Of a stretch of 21,814 nucleotides of DNA, positions 14,083-21,108 are shown piece by piece. The position numbers were made by a program, and so were the translations under genes. The notes under the pieces were generated by a model. The model saw nothing but the letters and a program-made list of their open reading frames with translations. It ran no database searches and was not told the DNA's origin. Within the stretch, counting starts at the first letter, position 1. Every line of letters begins with the position of its first letter. The stretch is taken from positions 1 to 21,814 of the IMG/VR virus record IMGVR_UViG_3300025425_002733. One strand, written 5' to 3'. The stretch comes from a virus.

Positions 14083-14345
14083 GTAGAAAAAATGGAAGTG
14101 TAAATTCAATAGATAAGAAATTAGAAGCTGTCTCATCAACAATGACAGCAGATAAGGACCCACTTCATCATATAGAGTTAGAGCTTGCTGGAACATTAAA
14201 ACAAATGTTTGAGGAAGCTAAACAAGAAGGCTTTAAAGGTGATTTCAATTCTTACCTGGACAGCTTAAGTTTAGAAGAACTTAAATCTGTCGGTGCTAAA
14301 AATGGTGGAATGATCAAAAAACTATATGAAGTTAAAAAAGCATAA
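14079..14345 (+). CDS. Hypothetical 88-aa protein
   Basis: A small acidic-helical protein with SD AGGAG (14068-14072). Contains LAGTLKQMFEEAKQEGFKGDFNSYLDSLSLEELKSV, a likely helical bundle with an FKGDFNSYLDS turn. Proteins of this sort are common in podovirus-like replication regions of marine phages. No function can be assigned. It is co-transcribed with its neighbours (four-base overlap upstream). Confidence 0.65.
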   Translation: MSRKNGSVNSIDKKLEAVSSTMTADKDPLHHIELELAGTLKQMFEEAKQEGFKGDFNSYLDSLSLEELKSVGAKNGGMIKKLYEVKKA

Positions 14346-14392
14346 AGTTAAATATGAAAAAAATAAAAAGTTAAAAGTTATGACTAAAGTTA
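14344..14392. repeat. Four AAAGTTA repeats in the only sizeable gap of the replication operon
   Basis: AAAGTTA occurs at 14344-14350, 14367-14373, 14374-14380 and 14386-14392, in the gap before the 250-aa gene. The repeats are short and AT-rich. They could be replication iterons or a regulator site, or a low-complexity leader. Confidence 0.35.
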
Positions 14393-14395
14393 AAA

Positions 14396-15148
14396 ATGGA
14401 TAAAAAGCAATTAAGATACATAGTTGATAGATCAACAACTCCAGTAGATCAGATGGATAATGAGACAAAGGTTCGTTTAGGCATGAACCCTGGAGAGACA
14501 TGGCAACAGTTCCTTAACAGAGAAGGCAGAGATCAAAAAGGTAATTTAAAACCATTGATATCAAAAAGCCACCTAGAACATTCCCTGGATGTATTTGGTG
14601 ATGGTGTTCCAAAGTTAGAAAATATTTCTGTACTGAATAGAAATAAAAAGTATGGAAGACCTAAACCAGTAAACCTATATGACAAGAGTACATACATGAG
14701 TAATCCAGAAGTTAAAAAAGGACTTGATCTTTGGGAGCAGAAACTGGAGCTGGCTAAAAACCCAAAAAATAAAGAAGAAAGACTGGACGCAAAAGACACT
14801 AGAAGAATGATAATGAAAGACTACAACAATCCAAAGATGAGAAAGTTTGTAGGTGATGACGAGTTAAAACTAATCGGTAAACATAAATCACAATTAAACA
14901 GGCCAGTAGTTACTCCTGTGATTACTCCAGTGATTAAACCTCAAGTAAAAGAATTTAACCCAAGACTTCCAGAGAGAGACTTAAGAGATATCATAGAGGA
15001 AAACACTAGGATGAAACCTGGGTTATCAGAAGACTTCGTAAAGCTGAAATCCGATATTAAAGAAAATATGGATTATGTTATGGGGAATAGAAAGACACCA
15101 AGTGGTGAGAAAGAAGAGAGCCAAGACCCAATAAAAGGAGATAATTAA
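14396..15148 (+). CDS. Hypothetical 250-aa protein
   Basis: I do not recognise this protein. It is soluble and polar. Residues 1-~45 include MNPGETWQQFLNREGRD, the middle is rich in K/N, and residues ~165-190 form a proline-rich linker (RPVVTPVITPVIKPQVK) followed by a helical C-terminus with PGLSEDFVKLKSDIKENMDYV. A similar T-P-(G/V)-I-T-P-V motif recurs in the 310-aa HTH protein at 19569-20501, so the two may share an origin or partner. It overlaps the next start by one base (TAATG). Confidence 0.68.
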   Translation: MDKKQLRYIVDRSTTPVDQMDNETKVRLGMNPGETWQQFLNREGRDQKGNLKPLISKSHLEHSLDVFGDGVPKLENISVLNRNKKYGRPKPVNLYDKSTYMSNPEVKKGLDLWEQKLELAKNPKNKEERLDAKDTRRMIMKDYNNPKMRKFVGDDELKLIGKHKSQLNRPVVTPVITPVIKPQVKEFNPRLPERDLRDIIEENTRMKPGLSEDFVKLKSDIKENMDYVMGNRKTPSGEKEESQDPIKGDN

Positions 15149-15342
15149 TGACTAATCGGCATAAATATAAATCAATTAGCCTTAAAAACTCTACCTATCA
15201 AAAGCTTACTGATCTCACCAAAGAGTTAATCCCAGGAGTACACTTAAGTGGAGCTAAAGCAGTAGAAGTTATGATTGATAAGGTGAGCAGTTTTGAGGGC
15301 CCAACAGAAACTGTAAATGAAACTACCAAAAAAACCACTTAA
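15148..15342 (+). CDS. Small ribbon-helix-helix-like protein
   Basis: A 64-aa protein with SD AAAGGAG (15134-15140). HKYKSISLKNSTYQKLTDLTKELIPGVHLSGAKAVEVMIDKV reads as a beta strand followed by two helices, the size and layout of CopG/Arc-type repressors and of phage RHH proteins. The C-terminal tail is Thr/Lys-rich (ETVNETTKKTT). It overlaps the following gene by 26 bases. The DNA-binding role is inferred from the fold pattern only. Confidence 0.6.
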   Translation: MTNRHKYKSISLKNSTYQKLTDLTKELIPGVHLSGAKAVEVMIDKVSSFEGPTETVNETTKKTT

Positions 15343-16057
15343 GAAAATATTTCTCAAACAAAAAAAGTTACTTCCCTGGTTTAAGAGAGATGAGAAGACT
15401 TTCAAGAACATCCTGGCCAGGAAGATTAATATAGAGACTGCAACCAAAGAGCAGATGAGAAAGGGCTTCATTGGACTAGAGAAAATCTTAAGAACTCAAC
15501 AGAGAACTATCTACAATGTGTGTGAGGAGGTAAGGTGGCAAAGAAACTATTTAAGAATTCTAATTATTGAAGCCAGAGGTTACACAAAAAAGTTTAATAA
15601 AGATTTTGAAAACCAAGAAGCCAAAAATGATGCCCTAGTTTTTATCTTAAGAAATAAAATTGAGAAGTTAGAAGTTAACATTAAAACTCTAGAAGGTACT
15701 TGTGGGGAATGGTACGACAGAGACCAAGAGTGGAAGAAGATAACTAAAAAAAGAGAGAAGGAATATCTCAAAGCAAAGAAGATGTGGGAGAAGGTCCACA
15801 AAGATATTCTAGAGAAGAACAAAGACTGTATCAAAAAGAATAGAGATATAATTAAAGATCATGCAGAAGTAACTAGAGCTTATAATGGCCTTCACATGTT
15901 TGGTAAGTTTGCTGAAGATCAAGGCATAGATATTACAAAGCACACTAAACAACTTCCAGAGAACATCACAGAGTTTGAACAGGAACATAAGTTACTTGAG
16001 AGTGGCAAGGTTCAACACTCATATAAATTTAAAGTACCACCAAAGAAAAAAAACTAA
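15317..16057 (+). CDS. Coiled-coil 246-aa protein
   Basis: A strongly basic, helix-rich protein: KILRTQQRTIYNVCEEVRWQRNYLRILIIEAR, then a long charged stretch (NDALVFILRNKIEKLEVNIKTLEG, EWKKITKKREKEYLKAKKMWEKVHKDIL) with heptad-like spacing. No enzymatic motif. It could be a structural or replication-complex scaffold. The start at 15317 overlaps the RHH-like gene, and the next start is 14 bases after its stop. Confidence 0.65.
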   Translation: MKLPKKPLKKIFLKQKKLLPWFKRDEKTFKNILARKINIETATKEQMRKGFIGLEKILRTQQRTIYNVCEEVRWQRNYLRILIIEARGYTKKFNKDFENQEAKNDALVFILRNKIEKLEVNIKTLEGTCGEWYDRDQEWKKITKKREKEYLKAKKMWEKVHKDILEKNKDCIKKNRDIIKDHAEVTRAYNGLHMFGKFAEDQGIDITKHTKQLPENITEFEQEHKLLESGKVQHSYKFKVPPKKKN

Positions 16058-16070
16058 TGGATAATGAATA

Positions 16071-16262
16071 ATGAAAAATGAATTTTGGAATAAAGAACGA
16101 AAGCAACACTGCCTAAAGTTGGTGGCTAAAGAAGTGAAAAGAGCAATTTATATTAAAAGCTATATGGCTCGTAAGAGAGCTGAAGGCAAAATCAAACACT
16201 GGAGACAGTACAAATTAGAAAAGGAAGCAAATGGTATTACTAAAATCCAACAAAATAAATAA
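16071..16262 (+). CDS. Hypothetical basic 63-aa protein
   Basis: A small, lysine- and arginine-rich helical protein (KERKQHCLKLVAKEVKRAIYIKSYMARKRAEGKIKHWRQYKLEKEA). It overlaps the following gene by 32 bases. It keeps tight operon spacing and reads like other small basic proteins of this module; nucleic-acid binding is plausible. Confidence 0.55.
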   Translation: MKNEFWNKERKQHCLKLVAKEVKRAIYIKSYMARKRAEGKIKHWRQYKLEKEANGITKIQQNK

Positions 16263-16488
16263 ATGTGATGAGAAGAAGTGTTTACTAAATGATAGAGAAG
16301 ATGACATATCAATTTATATAGACCATGAGATCACAGCATTAATCCAAAGAATAGAATTAAGAAACACAGATGTTCACCCTGGTTGCTTGCATGTTTTAGT
16401 TAAGAAACATCTTGAGTATCAGTCTGTAAAAATATTTGCAGAACTCATGGAAAAATATCCAGGTGGTGAAGAAGTGAGGATATCTTAA
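16231..16488 (+). CDS. Hypothetical 85-aa protein
   Basis: Starts at ATG 16231 preceded by AAGGAAG. Contains two N-terminal cysteines (NKCDEKKCLLN), then DISIYIDHEITALIQRIELRNTDVHPGCLHVLVKKHLEYQSVKIFAELMEKYPGG cut into helices. The stop shares a base with the start of the helicase gene (TAATG), suggesting translational coupling to it. No family is recognised. Confidence 0.6.
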   Translation: MVLLKSNKINKCDEKKCLLNDREDDISIYIDHEITALIQRIELRNTDVHPGCLHVLVKKHLEYQSVKIFAELMEKYPGGEEVRIS

Positions 16489-18998
16489 TGAGTATTGTTA
16501 ATAAAAATATATCCATAGTAAATAAAAAATCAAAACCCATAGAAGAGAAAGCAAAAAAAGAACTTAAGTTAGGTATTGCTCCAAGTAATGGTAAGGATTG
16601 TAATCCTAGTTTTGTCTGGGCCATGCAAGAGTTGACTGGAACTGAAAATGCTTACTATCATTATAGAAATCATAAGAAGGAAAATTGTTTTTATATAAGA
16701 AGATATGAGCCATATGACAAAGGTAATGATAGCCCTAAAAAGAAAATAATCCCTTATTCTTATGACTTAATTACTGCTACCTGGGTTTGTTATGCCTGGG
16801 AGAAGAATAGACCTTTATTCCATGAAGATAGATTAGACCTACATAAGCCAGTGATAATTGTAGAAGGTGAGAAGACTGTTCTTGAAGCTGAAAAATTATT
16901 CAAAGAATATAATGTTGTTACTTGGAGTGGTGGTTCTAAAGCTATGAGCCATACTACCTATGAAGTACTTAAAGATAAAAGAATAATCTTATTTCCAGAT
17001 AATGATAAGCCAGGTGTTCTGGCAATGCATGAAGTAGCAAAGATATTAATTGAAGAAGATATTTCAGATGATGTCTCTATGGTTACTTTACCTAAAGGCT
17101 TGCCTGATGGATGGGATTTAGCAGATCAAATAAATATACCTGGAGTTACCTATGAAGGAATATTAGATAGCCACACAGAGTATGACCCAGAAGAACACAG
17201 TAAGATTTGGGAAAAAATAAATAAGAGAGATGACAAAAAGAAAACTAAACAAACTGTAAAAGCTATCGCTAAAGATTATTGTTATATTATGGCAAATGAT
17301 ATGTATAATAAAATTGGTACTGGAGATTTCTTCAACTCTTCCCAATTAAATAATATGCACAGTCACCAGGTGGCAGAAGGAACTCTCACAGAAAAACTAT
17401 TGAATGACCCAATGTTTTCTAAAGCTGAAACTTTTGTAACCAGTGCAAAGTTTAAACCTGGACTACTAGAGATTACAAAGCCTGGGACTATTCCATTGAT
17501 AGACAAAGGAACTGTATTAAATATTTATATCCCTAATTACTTATCTCCAAAGAAGGGTGATGTTAAATTTCTAATTGATCTTTTTATATGGCTTATAGGT
17601 TTAGATAAGTGGAAGATCATTGAGCAATGGATAGCCTACAACATCCAATACCCAGGAGACAAAATGAAGTGGGCTATTGTATTAGTGTCAGAGATAGAAG
17701 GAGCTGGTAAAGGATTGTTGGCTAGAATTATCTCAAGAATACTTGGTCAAGCTAATGTAAATGAAAATGCTAACTACAAACATCTTGTCAACACACACAA
17801 TACTCTTTTAATTGGAACTCAAGTTTTAGTACTGAATGAAGTATCACTTGGAGATTTTAAAAGTAAAAGTGAAGGAACCAACTCACTTAAGAACTTTGTA
17901 GCAGATGATATCTATTCATGTAACTTCAAAGGGAAGCCAATGGTTAAGCTGGCCAACTTTACTAACATCATGTTATTCTCAAATGACATAACTGTATTAG
18001 GTGTAAGTAATGGGTCCAGAAGATATTTCTTTTGTAAGATCAATAGATCAGAAGAAGAGTTAATAAAAATTACAGACAATGGAACTTTCCAGAGAGCCTG
18101 GGATTTTGTTGATAGTGATGAAGGAGCTTCTTACTTAATTAATTATTTTAAGAATGAAGTAAAGATACCAGACATAACAATCTTCAAGAAAAGAGCTCCA
18201 CAAACTGCTGATCTAATAGAGTTAATAGAGCAGTCCAAACATCCAATGCAGAAGATTTTGGAACACGATTTATCCAGACCAGACCTACTAAATAGAAGGA
18301 TATTTAGTGGTAGTTTTGCTGGGATTATAACCTTTGATGAGCTTAATGAAGCCTTAAGAACTACTGATAAAGATGAGACTAAACAATTTAAGTGGCCTTC
18401 TTATGGAGATGACGCACTATATAAATTTTTAACAACCAACTCCAGCAGATGGAACAATGGAGATACTACCAGGCAGATAAGTATAAAAGGTGTCAGACAG
18501 AGGTTTCATTTATTAGATGACAGTAGATGTCCTATTCCTGGGAAGAGTTACAAAGATTTAACTCCTAAACAAATAGAAACTATCTACCTGGACTATGTGA
18601 AGATTTGTAGTGCCATCCACAATGAGGAACCAGATTACCATGAAGCAATCAAACTGGAGCCAGAAAAAGTTGAAGCACTTAAGAAGAAGCTTGAGAGTGA
18701 CTGTAAGGAATCAAAACATAAGTATCGTTCCGATTATGCTGGCAGAAACCCAGAAGAACTTTTTGATAATCTTATGACTGGAACTGAAAAGCTTGCACAC
18801 AATGACCAGTTCCAAGTAGAGAGTATAAGGAAGATGAGAATTATTCTGTATAGAGGAATAAGAACCCCAGAAGCAATCCTATCAGATTTTTCTAATGATA
18901 TTCCTTATCCAATGAAGCCAGAGTTAGCTCCCAATATGGAACTCAAGACTTATCCTGAAGGTTTAGGCCCAGAGAAGAAAGTAGCTTTTGGCCTATGA
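16488..18998 (+). CDS. Replication protein: TOPRIM domain + SF3 (DUF5906-like) helicase
   Basis: An 836-aa protein, the likely replication initiator or fork helicase. TOPRIM region ~118-215: Glu126 in IIVEGEK, then LFPDNDKPG with Asp171 and Asp173. SF3 helicase region ~360-530: Walker A EGAGKG (404-409), Walker B-like VLVLNEV (446-452), polar LFSND motif (496-500) and NGSRRYF (508-514). The remaining ~300 residues are probably a winged-helix C-terminal part. No CHC2 zinc finger is seen, so primer synthesis is uncertain. The architecture parallels satellite P4 alpha and D5-type proteins of phages. Start by TAATG coupling to the preceding gene, preceded by GAGGA. Confidence 0.88.
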   Translation: MSIVNKNISIVNKKSKPIEEKAKKELKLGIAPSNGKDCNPSFVWAMQELTGTENAYYHYRNHKKENCFYIRRYEPYDKGNDSPKKKIIPYSYDLITATWVCYAWEKNRPLFHEDRLDLHKPVIIVEGEKTVLEAEKLFKEYNVVTWSGGSKAMSHTTYEVLKDKRIILFPDNDKPGVLAMHEVAKILIEEDISDDVSMVTLPKGLPDGWDLADQINIPGVTYEGILDSHTEYDPEEHSKIWEKINKRDDKKKTKQTVKAIAKDYCYIMANDMYNKIGTGDFFNSSQLNNMHSHQVAEGTLTEKLLNDPMFSKAETFVTSAKFKPGLLEITKPGTIPLIDKGTVLNIYIPNYLSPKKGDVKFLIDLFIWLIGLDKWKIIEQWIAYNIQYPGDKMKWAIVLVSEIEGAGKGLLARIISRILGQANVNENANYKHLVNTHNTLLIGTQVLVLNEVSLGDFKSKSEGTNSLKNFVADDIYSCNFKGKPMVKLANFTNIMLFSNDITVLGVSNGSRRYFFCKINRSEEELIKITDNGTFQRAWDFVDSDEGASYLINYFKNEVKIPDITIFKKRAPQTADLIELIEQSKHPMQKILEHDLSRPDLLNRRIFSGSFAGIITFDELNEALRTTDKDETKQFKWPSYGDDALYKFLTTNSSRWNNGDTTRQISIKGVRQRFHLLDDSRCPIPGKSYKDLTPKQIETIYLDYVKICSAIHNEEPDYHEAIKLEPEKVEALKKKLESDCKESKHKYRSDYAGRNPEELFDNLMTGTEKLAHNDQFQVESIRKMRIILYRGIRTPEAILSDFSNDIPYPMKPELAPNMELKTYPEGLGPEKKVAFGL

Positions 18999-19339
18999 AA
19001 CAGAACTCCAGAAAAGCGAAGGGCAGATATCTTCAGAATATTGTAAGAGACAGGATAGTTAAATTATATCCATCACTCACGAAGAAGGATATTAGAACTT
19101 CAACAGTAGGAGAGAATGGAGCTGATGTTAAGTTACTAACTAATACAGCAAAGAAACTATTTCCTTATTCTGTTGAGACAAAGAATGTTAAGTCTTACAG
19201 ATTACTGTATGAGGCCTTTAGACAGGCCAAGAGACACACCAACATGGAACCATTGCTAGTCTTAAAAGGTCAGAGAGAAAAGCCTGTGGTGATCCTGGAC
19301 ATGGAACACTTCTTTGAATTGTTAGAAGGAGAAGATTAA
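18995..19339 (+). CDS. PD-(D/E)XK nuclease, resolvase-like
   Basis: A 114-aa protein with the PD-(D/E)XK pattern of small phage endonucleases/Holliday-junction resolvases: GENGADVKLL (Asp44), YSVETKNV (Glu61, Lys63) and AFRQAKRH (Gln77). The N-terminal GRYLQNIVRDRIVKLYP helix is usual for this group. It overlaps the helicase gene by ATGA, so both are made together. A role in resolving branched DNA during replication or recombination is the likely one; the substrate is not proven. Confidence 0.72.
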   Translation: MKQNSRKAKGRYLQNIVRDRIVKLYPSLTKKDIRTSTVGENGADVKLLTNTAKKLFPYSVETKNVKSYRLLYEAFRQAKRHTNMEPLLVLKGQREKPVVILDMEHFFELLEGED

Positions 19340-19442
19340 TCAAACAACTCATGCAATTCCAAAATAAAACTACCACCAAAGAAAAACAAATCCCCAAAGA
19401 TTATTTATTACTGCTCTGTAAAAGGGGTGAGTTGGTTGAGAT

Positions 19443-19471
19443 GGTTGAGAGGATATTTAAAGGACTATAAT
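19443..19471 (+). promoter_or_regulatory. Promoter with perfect TATAAT, preceded by GGTTGAGA tandem
   Basis: TATAAT is at 19466-19471, and TTGAGA (19445-19450) can serve as -35 at a short 15-base spacing. GGTTGAGA is repeated at 19434-19441 and 19443-19450, a possible activator or repressor site. The predicted start of transcription (~19478) favours the ATG at 19569 over that at 19470 for the next gene. Confidence 0.55.
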
Positions 19472-19568
19472 GTTTTGTAATTTGATTGAAAGCTCTGTAA
19501 AATATAACTTCTGGTGCTTAACTACACCACCCTTACATAAGTTAATTAACAGTAACAAGAGTACAACA

Positions 19569-20501
19569 ATGACAATATTAAAAGGCCAGGCAGAACTAGA
19601 TAGTTTCAAACTTACGAAGAAGGAAGTGGCAGATTATCTAGGTATATCAACCAATGCAGTCCGAATGTCTATGAAGGGAAACAATTATCACAATTTGGAT
19701 TATCGTTTTGATGGCTACCAATATCTTTTTAAAGTTCCAACGAGACCTCGTGTTTACATAGCAGACCACACCACCCCTGGTCCAGAGCCAAGATCAAATA
19801 AAACAAGTACTCCTGGGATTACTCCTGTGAAATCTAAAGTTAACAGAGGAGCTACTCATAGAGGGGAAGCAAACTATAAGAACCAGGCTACTAAATTATA
19901 TAATGAGGGTAAGATATTAAAGAATATTGAAGACAAATTTAAAAGCCCAGAGCATAAAAGAATATTTAACGACATGACCCAGGCCAACTGGGATAAGGCC
20001 TATGAACAAAGCTTGAAAGAGAAAGAAGCAGAGTTTCAGAAAGAAAATCCTAGGATTAACCCTAGAGGTACAGTCATGGGAAGCCCTAGAACTCATGGAG
20101 TATATGGGGGCATGTTAAATGGAAAAGGGTTACAGAATATAGATAATAAGGAACACCAAAGATTGGCCAGACGAGAAGAAGAAGCAAATGGTATTAAAAT
20201 GCAAGAAAAGTACATTGAGAAACCTCAAATGGATGGCTCATATAAGAGAGAGCTTACTAGAATAAATGTTCCAGACTTTTCAGATAGAAGCTCCAACAGT
20301 TCCTTCTTTGTTGGTCGTGCTGTATATGATGATTTTAGCCAGGACTATCATGTTGATAAAGAAGATGTAGCAGTCTCATTCTCACAATATGATTTGGATA
20401 GATATGGCAAGCCAGAAGAAAGAACTGAATTTAAAAGTAAGGTTGAAGAAAGTATTTACAGGACCAAAAAACATCTACTGAAGACCAGGGGCTCGTATTA
20501 G
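19569..20501 (+). CDS. HTH-bearing 310-aa protein
   Basis: The N-terminal ~60 residues hold a helix-turn-helix (KLTKKEVADYLGISTNAVRMSM), then a strand-rich DYRFDGYQYLFKVP. A linker with TPGITPVKSKV follows, then a long, mainly helical region with no named motif (ATKLYNEGKILKNIEDKF, KAYEQSLKEKEAEFQ). An upstream in-frame ATG at 19470 with an SD would add 33 residues unlike the rest. That ATG overlaps the TATAAT of the promoter, so I prefer 19569. It may be a regulator or a DNA-end/origin-binding protein of the element. It is transcribed apart from the replication operon. Confidence 0.65.
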   Translation: MTILKGQAELDSFKLTKKEVADYLGISTNAVRMSMKGNNYHNLDYRFDGYQYLFKVPTRPRVYIADHTTPGPEPRSNKTSTPGITPVKSKVNRGATHRGEANYKNQATKLYNEGKILKNIEDKFKSPEHKRIFNDMTQANWDKAYEQSLKEKEAEFQKENPRINPRGTVMGSPRTHGVYGGMLNGKGLQNIDNKEHQRLARREEEANGIKMQEKYIEKPQMDGSYKRELTRINVPDFSDRSSNSSFFVGRAVYDDFSQDYHVDKEDVAVSFSQYDLDRYGKPEERTEFKSKVEESIYRTKKHLLKTRGSY

Positions 20502-20504
20502 TTC

Positions 20505-20516
20505 AAGGACTATAAT
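20505..20516 (+). promoter_or_regulatory. Second copy of AAGGACTATAAT promoter motif
   Basis: The 12 bases are identical to 19460-19471, ending in consensus TATAAT. No -35 consensus is evident upstream, so activator dependence or chance is possible. It points into the non-coding right end and could start an RNA at about 20523. Confidence 0.4.
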
Positions 20517-20522
20517 TATTTG

Positions 20523-20644
20523 TATTAATTATTAATCTCACTATATTAACATCATTAGTAATACTTCTTGTGGGAGCAACAACCTAATTCGTTTCCAGAC
20601 AATTTAATTTTGTTTCCACAAGTTGCTTTTCAAATATTTTTTTT
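20523..20644 (+). ncRNA. Candidate small RNA with pseudoknot potential
   Basis: CTTGTGG (20567-20573) is complementary to CCACAAG (20616-20622), and AGCAAC (20575-20580) to GTTGCT (20622-20627). The order on each side is interleaved, so the two helices would form an H-type pseudoknot rather than a nested hairpin. A T8 run (20637-20644) follows 9 bases later, and the twin promoter motif lies just upstream. No ORF over 50 codons covers it. Speculative. Confidence 0.35.
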
Positions 20645-20695
20645 GGGATTTTTTTGCTGGAATTTTTTCAGTGATATTTTTTTTTCACATTTTTT
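20637..20695. other. Spaced T-tracts, possible bent DNA
   Basis: Five runs of 6-9 T occur at 20637-20644, 20649-20655, 20663-20668, 20677-20685 and 20690-20695, with centres 11-16 bases apart. Phased A/T-tracts of this sort bend DNA and are common near recombination and replication sites. The spacing is only roughly helical. Confidence 0.4.
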
Positions 20696-20724
20696 CTAAA
20701 ATGAAATTTTACCTCTAAAGCTCT

Positions 20725-20755
20725 GTCTAACTGTAATCTAATAGTCTAACTATTA
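20725..20755. repeat. 7-3-7 dyad and GTCTAACT direct repeat at the right end
   Basis: TAATAGT-CTA-ACTATTA (20739-20755) is a perfect dyad with the same geometry as GAGAACA-AAA-TGTTCTC in att. GTCTAACT is present at 20725-20732 and 20744-20751, 19 bases apart. A dimeric regulator or excisionase site is plausible. Confidence 0.45.
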
Positions 20756-20779
20756 ACATCCATTCTACACAGAAGGTGA

Positions 20780-20807
20780 TTGACCTTTTAAAGACTTTTC
20801 TTATTCT
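20780..20807 (+). promoter_or_regulatory. Rightward promoter candidate near the right end
   Basis: TTGACC (20780-20785), 5/6 to -35, and TATTCT (20802-20807), 4/6 to -10, at 16-base spacing. It faces attR. In the integrated state it reads toward the 3' end of the host gene; in a circular form it would read through attP into int. Confidence 0.4.
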
Positions 20808-20859
20808 AGGATTGTTTGGGACCCCTCGGATTAAGAACAAAACAAGTCATATCCTCTAA

Positions 20860-20920
20860 AGTGTAATTGGTGTTAAATGCCCTGTTTGGCTACACTACAT
20901 GTAACAATGAAACAGTGTAA
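20860..20920. repeat. Three AGTGTA/TACACT half-sites
   Basis: AGTGTAA at 20860-20866 and 20914-20920 with the inverted TACACT at 20891-20896. The arrangement resembles arm- or Xis-binding half-sites in an attachment region. Confidence 0.35.
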
Positions 20921-20950
20921 AAGTTAATATTAAGAAAGCTTAATTCACAA

Positions 20951-20972
20951 AAACCACCAACAAACCACCAAC
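20951..20972. repeat. Tandem arm-type repeat beside attR
   Basis: AAACCACCAAC occurs twice in direct succession (20951-20961 and 20962-20972), eight bases before the attR block. A third exact copy is at 618-628 in the integrase gene at the opposite end. In lambda-like systems such repeats are the sites bound by the N-terminal domain of integrase. Confidence 0.6.
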
Positions 20973-20979
20973 ATTTCCG

Positions 20980-21108
20980 AGTGAGAACAAAATGTTCTCT
21001 TGCTTAACTTGGGTTCTCTTTCAAAAAGTTAATGTAATCAACAACTTCTTGAAACTTTTCATCAGGAATATCTTTATATGAGTTGCCAAACTTCTCTTTG
21101 ACACAGAT
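20980..21108. other. attR, right copy of 129-bp attachment repeat
   Basis: Identical to 366-494. It supplies the last 34 codons and the stop of the gene at 21004-21231 and the dyad at 20983-20999 located four bases after that stop. The gene stays intact, which is the usual outcome when an element carries a copy of its target's 3' end. Confidence 0.9.

Larger units (their letters stand above)
366..21108. mobile_element. Integrated satellite-like genetic element with replication module and defence-like cargo
   Basis: The element is bounded by a perfect 129-base direct repeat (366-494 and 20980-21108; period 20614). It has a tyrosine recombinase at the left end, integrase arm-type repeats at both ends, a replication module (ssDNA-binding protein, TOPRIM/SF3 helicase, resolvase-like nuclease) and a cargo operon. 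No terminase, portal, capsid, tail, relaxase or type IV secretion gene can be recognised. This gene set fits a phage satellite or other non-autonomous integrative element. Packaging by a helper is an inference not shown by the sequence. Confidence 0.88.

Noticed and set aside
19383-19429. CCCC/GGGG hairpin after the nuclease gene
   Set aside because: The stem is four bases with a loop of more than 25 and no U-tract, too weak to call a terminator.
19470-19568. Longer N-terminus for the HTH-bearing protein
   Set aside because: The ATG overlaps a perfect TATAAT, and the added 33 residues look unlike the HTH protein that follows. It is kept only as an alternative because an AAAGGA lies at a suitable distance.
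600-20501. CRISPR array, IS element, tRNA genes or conjugation genes
   Set aside because: No regularly spaced 25-40 base repeats, no transposase motifs with terminal inverted repeats, no tRNA-like folds and no relaxase or type IV secretion motifs were seen.
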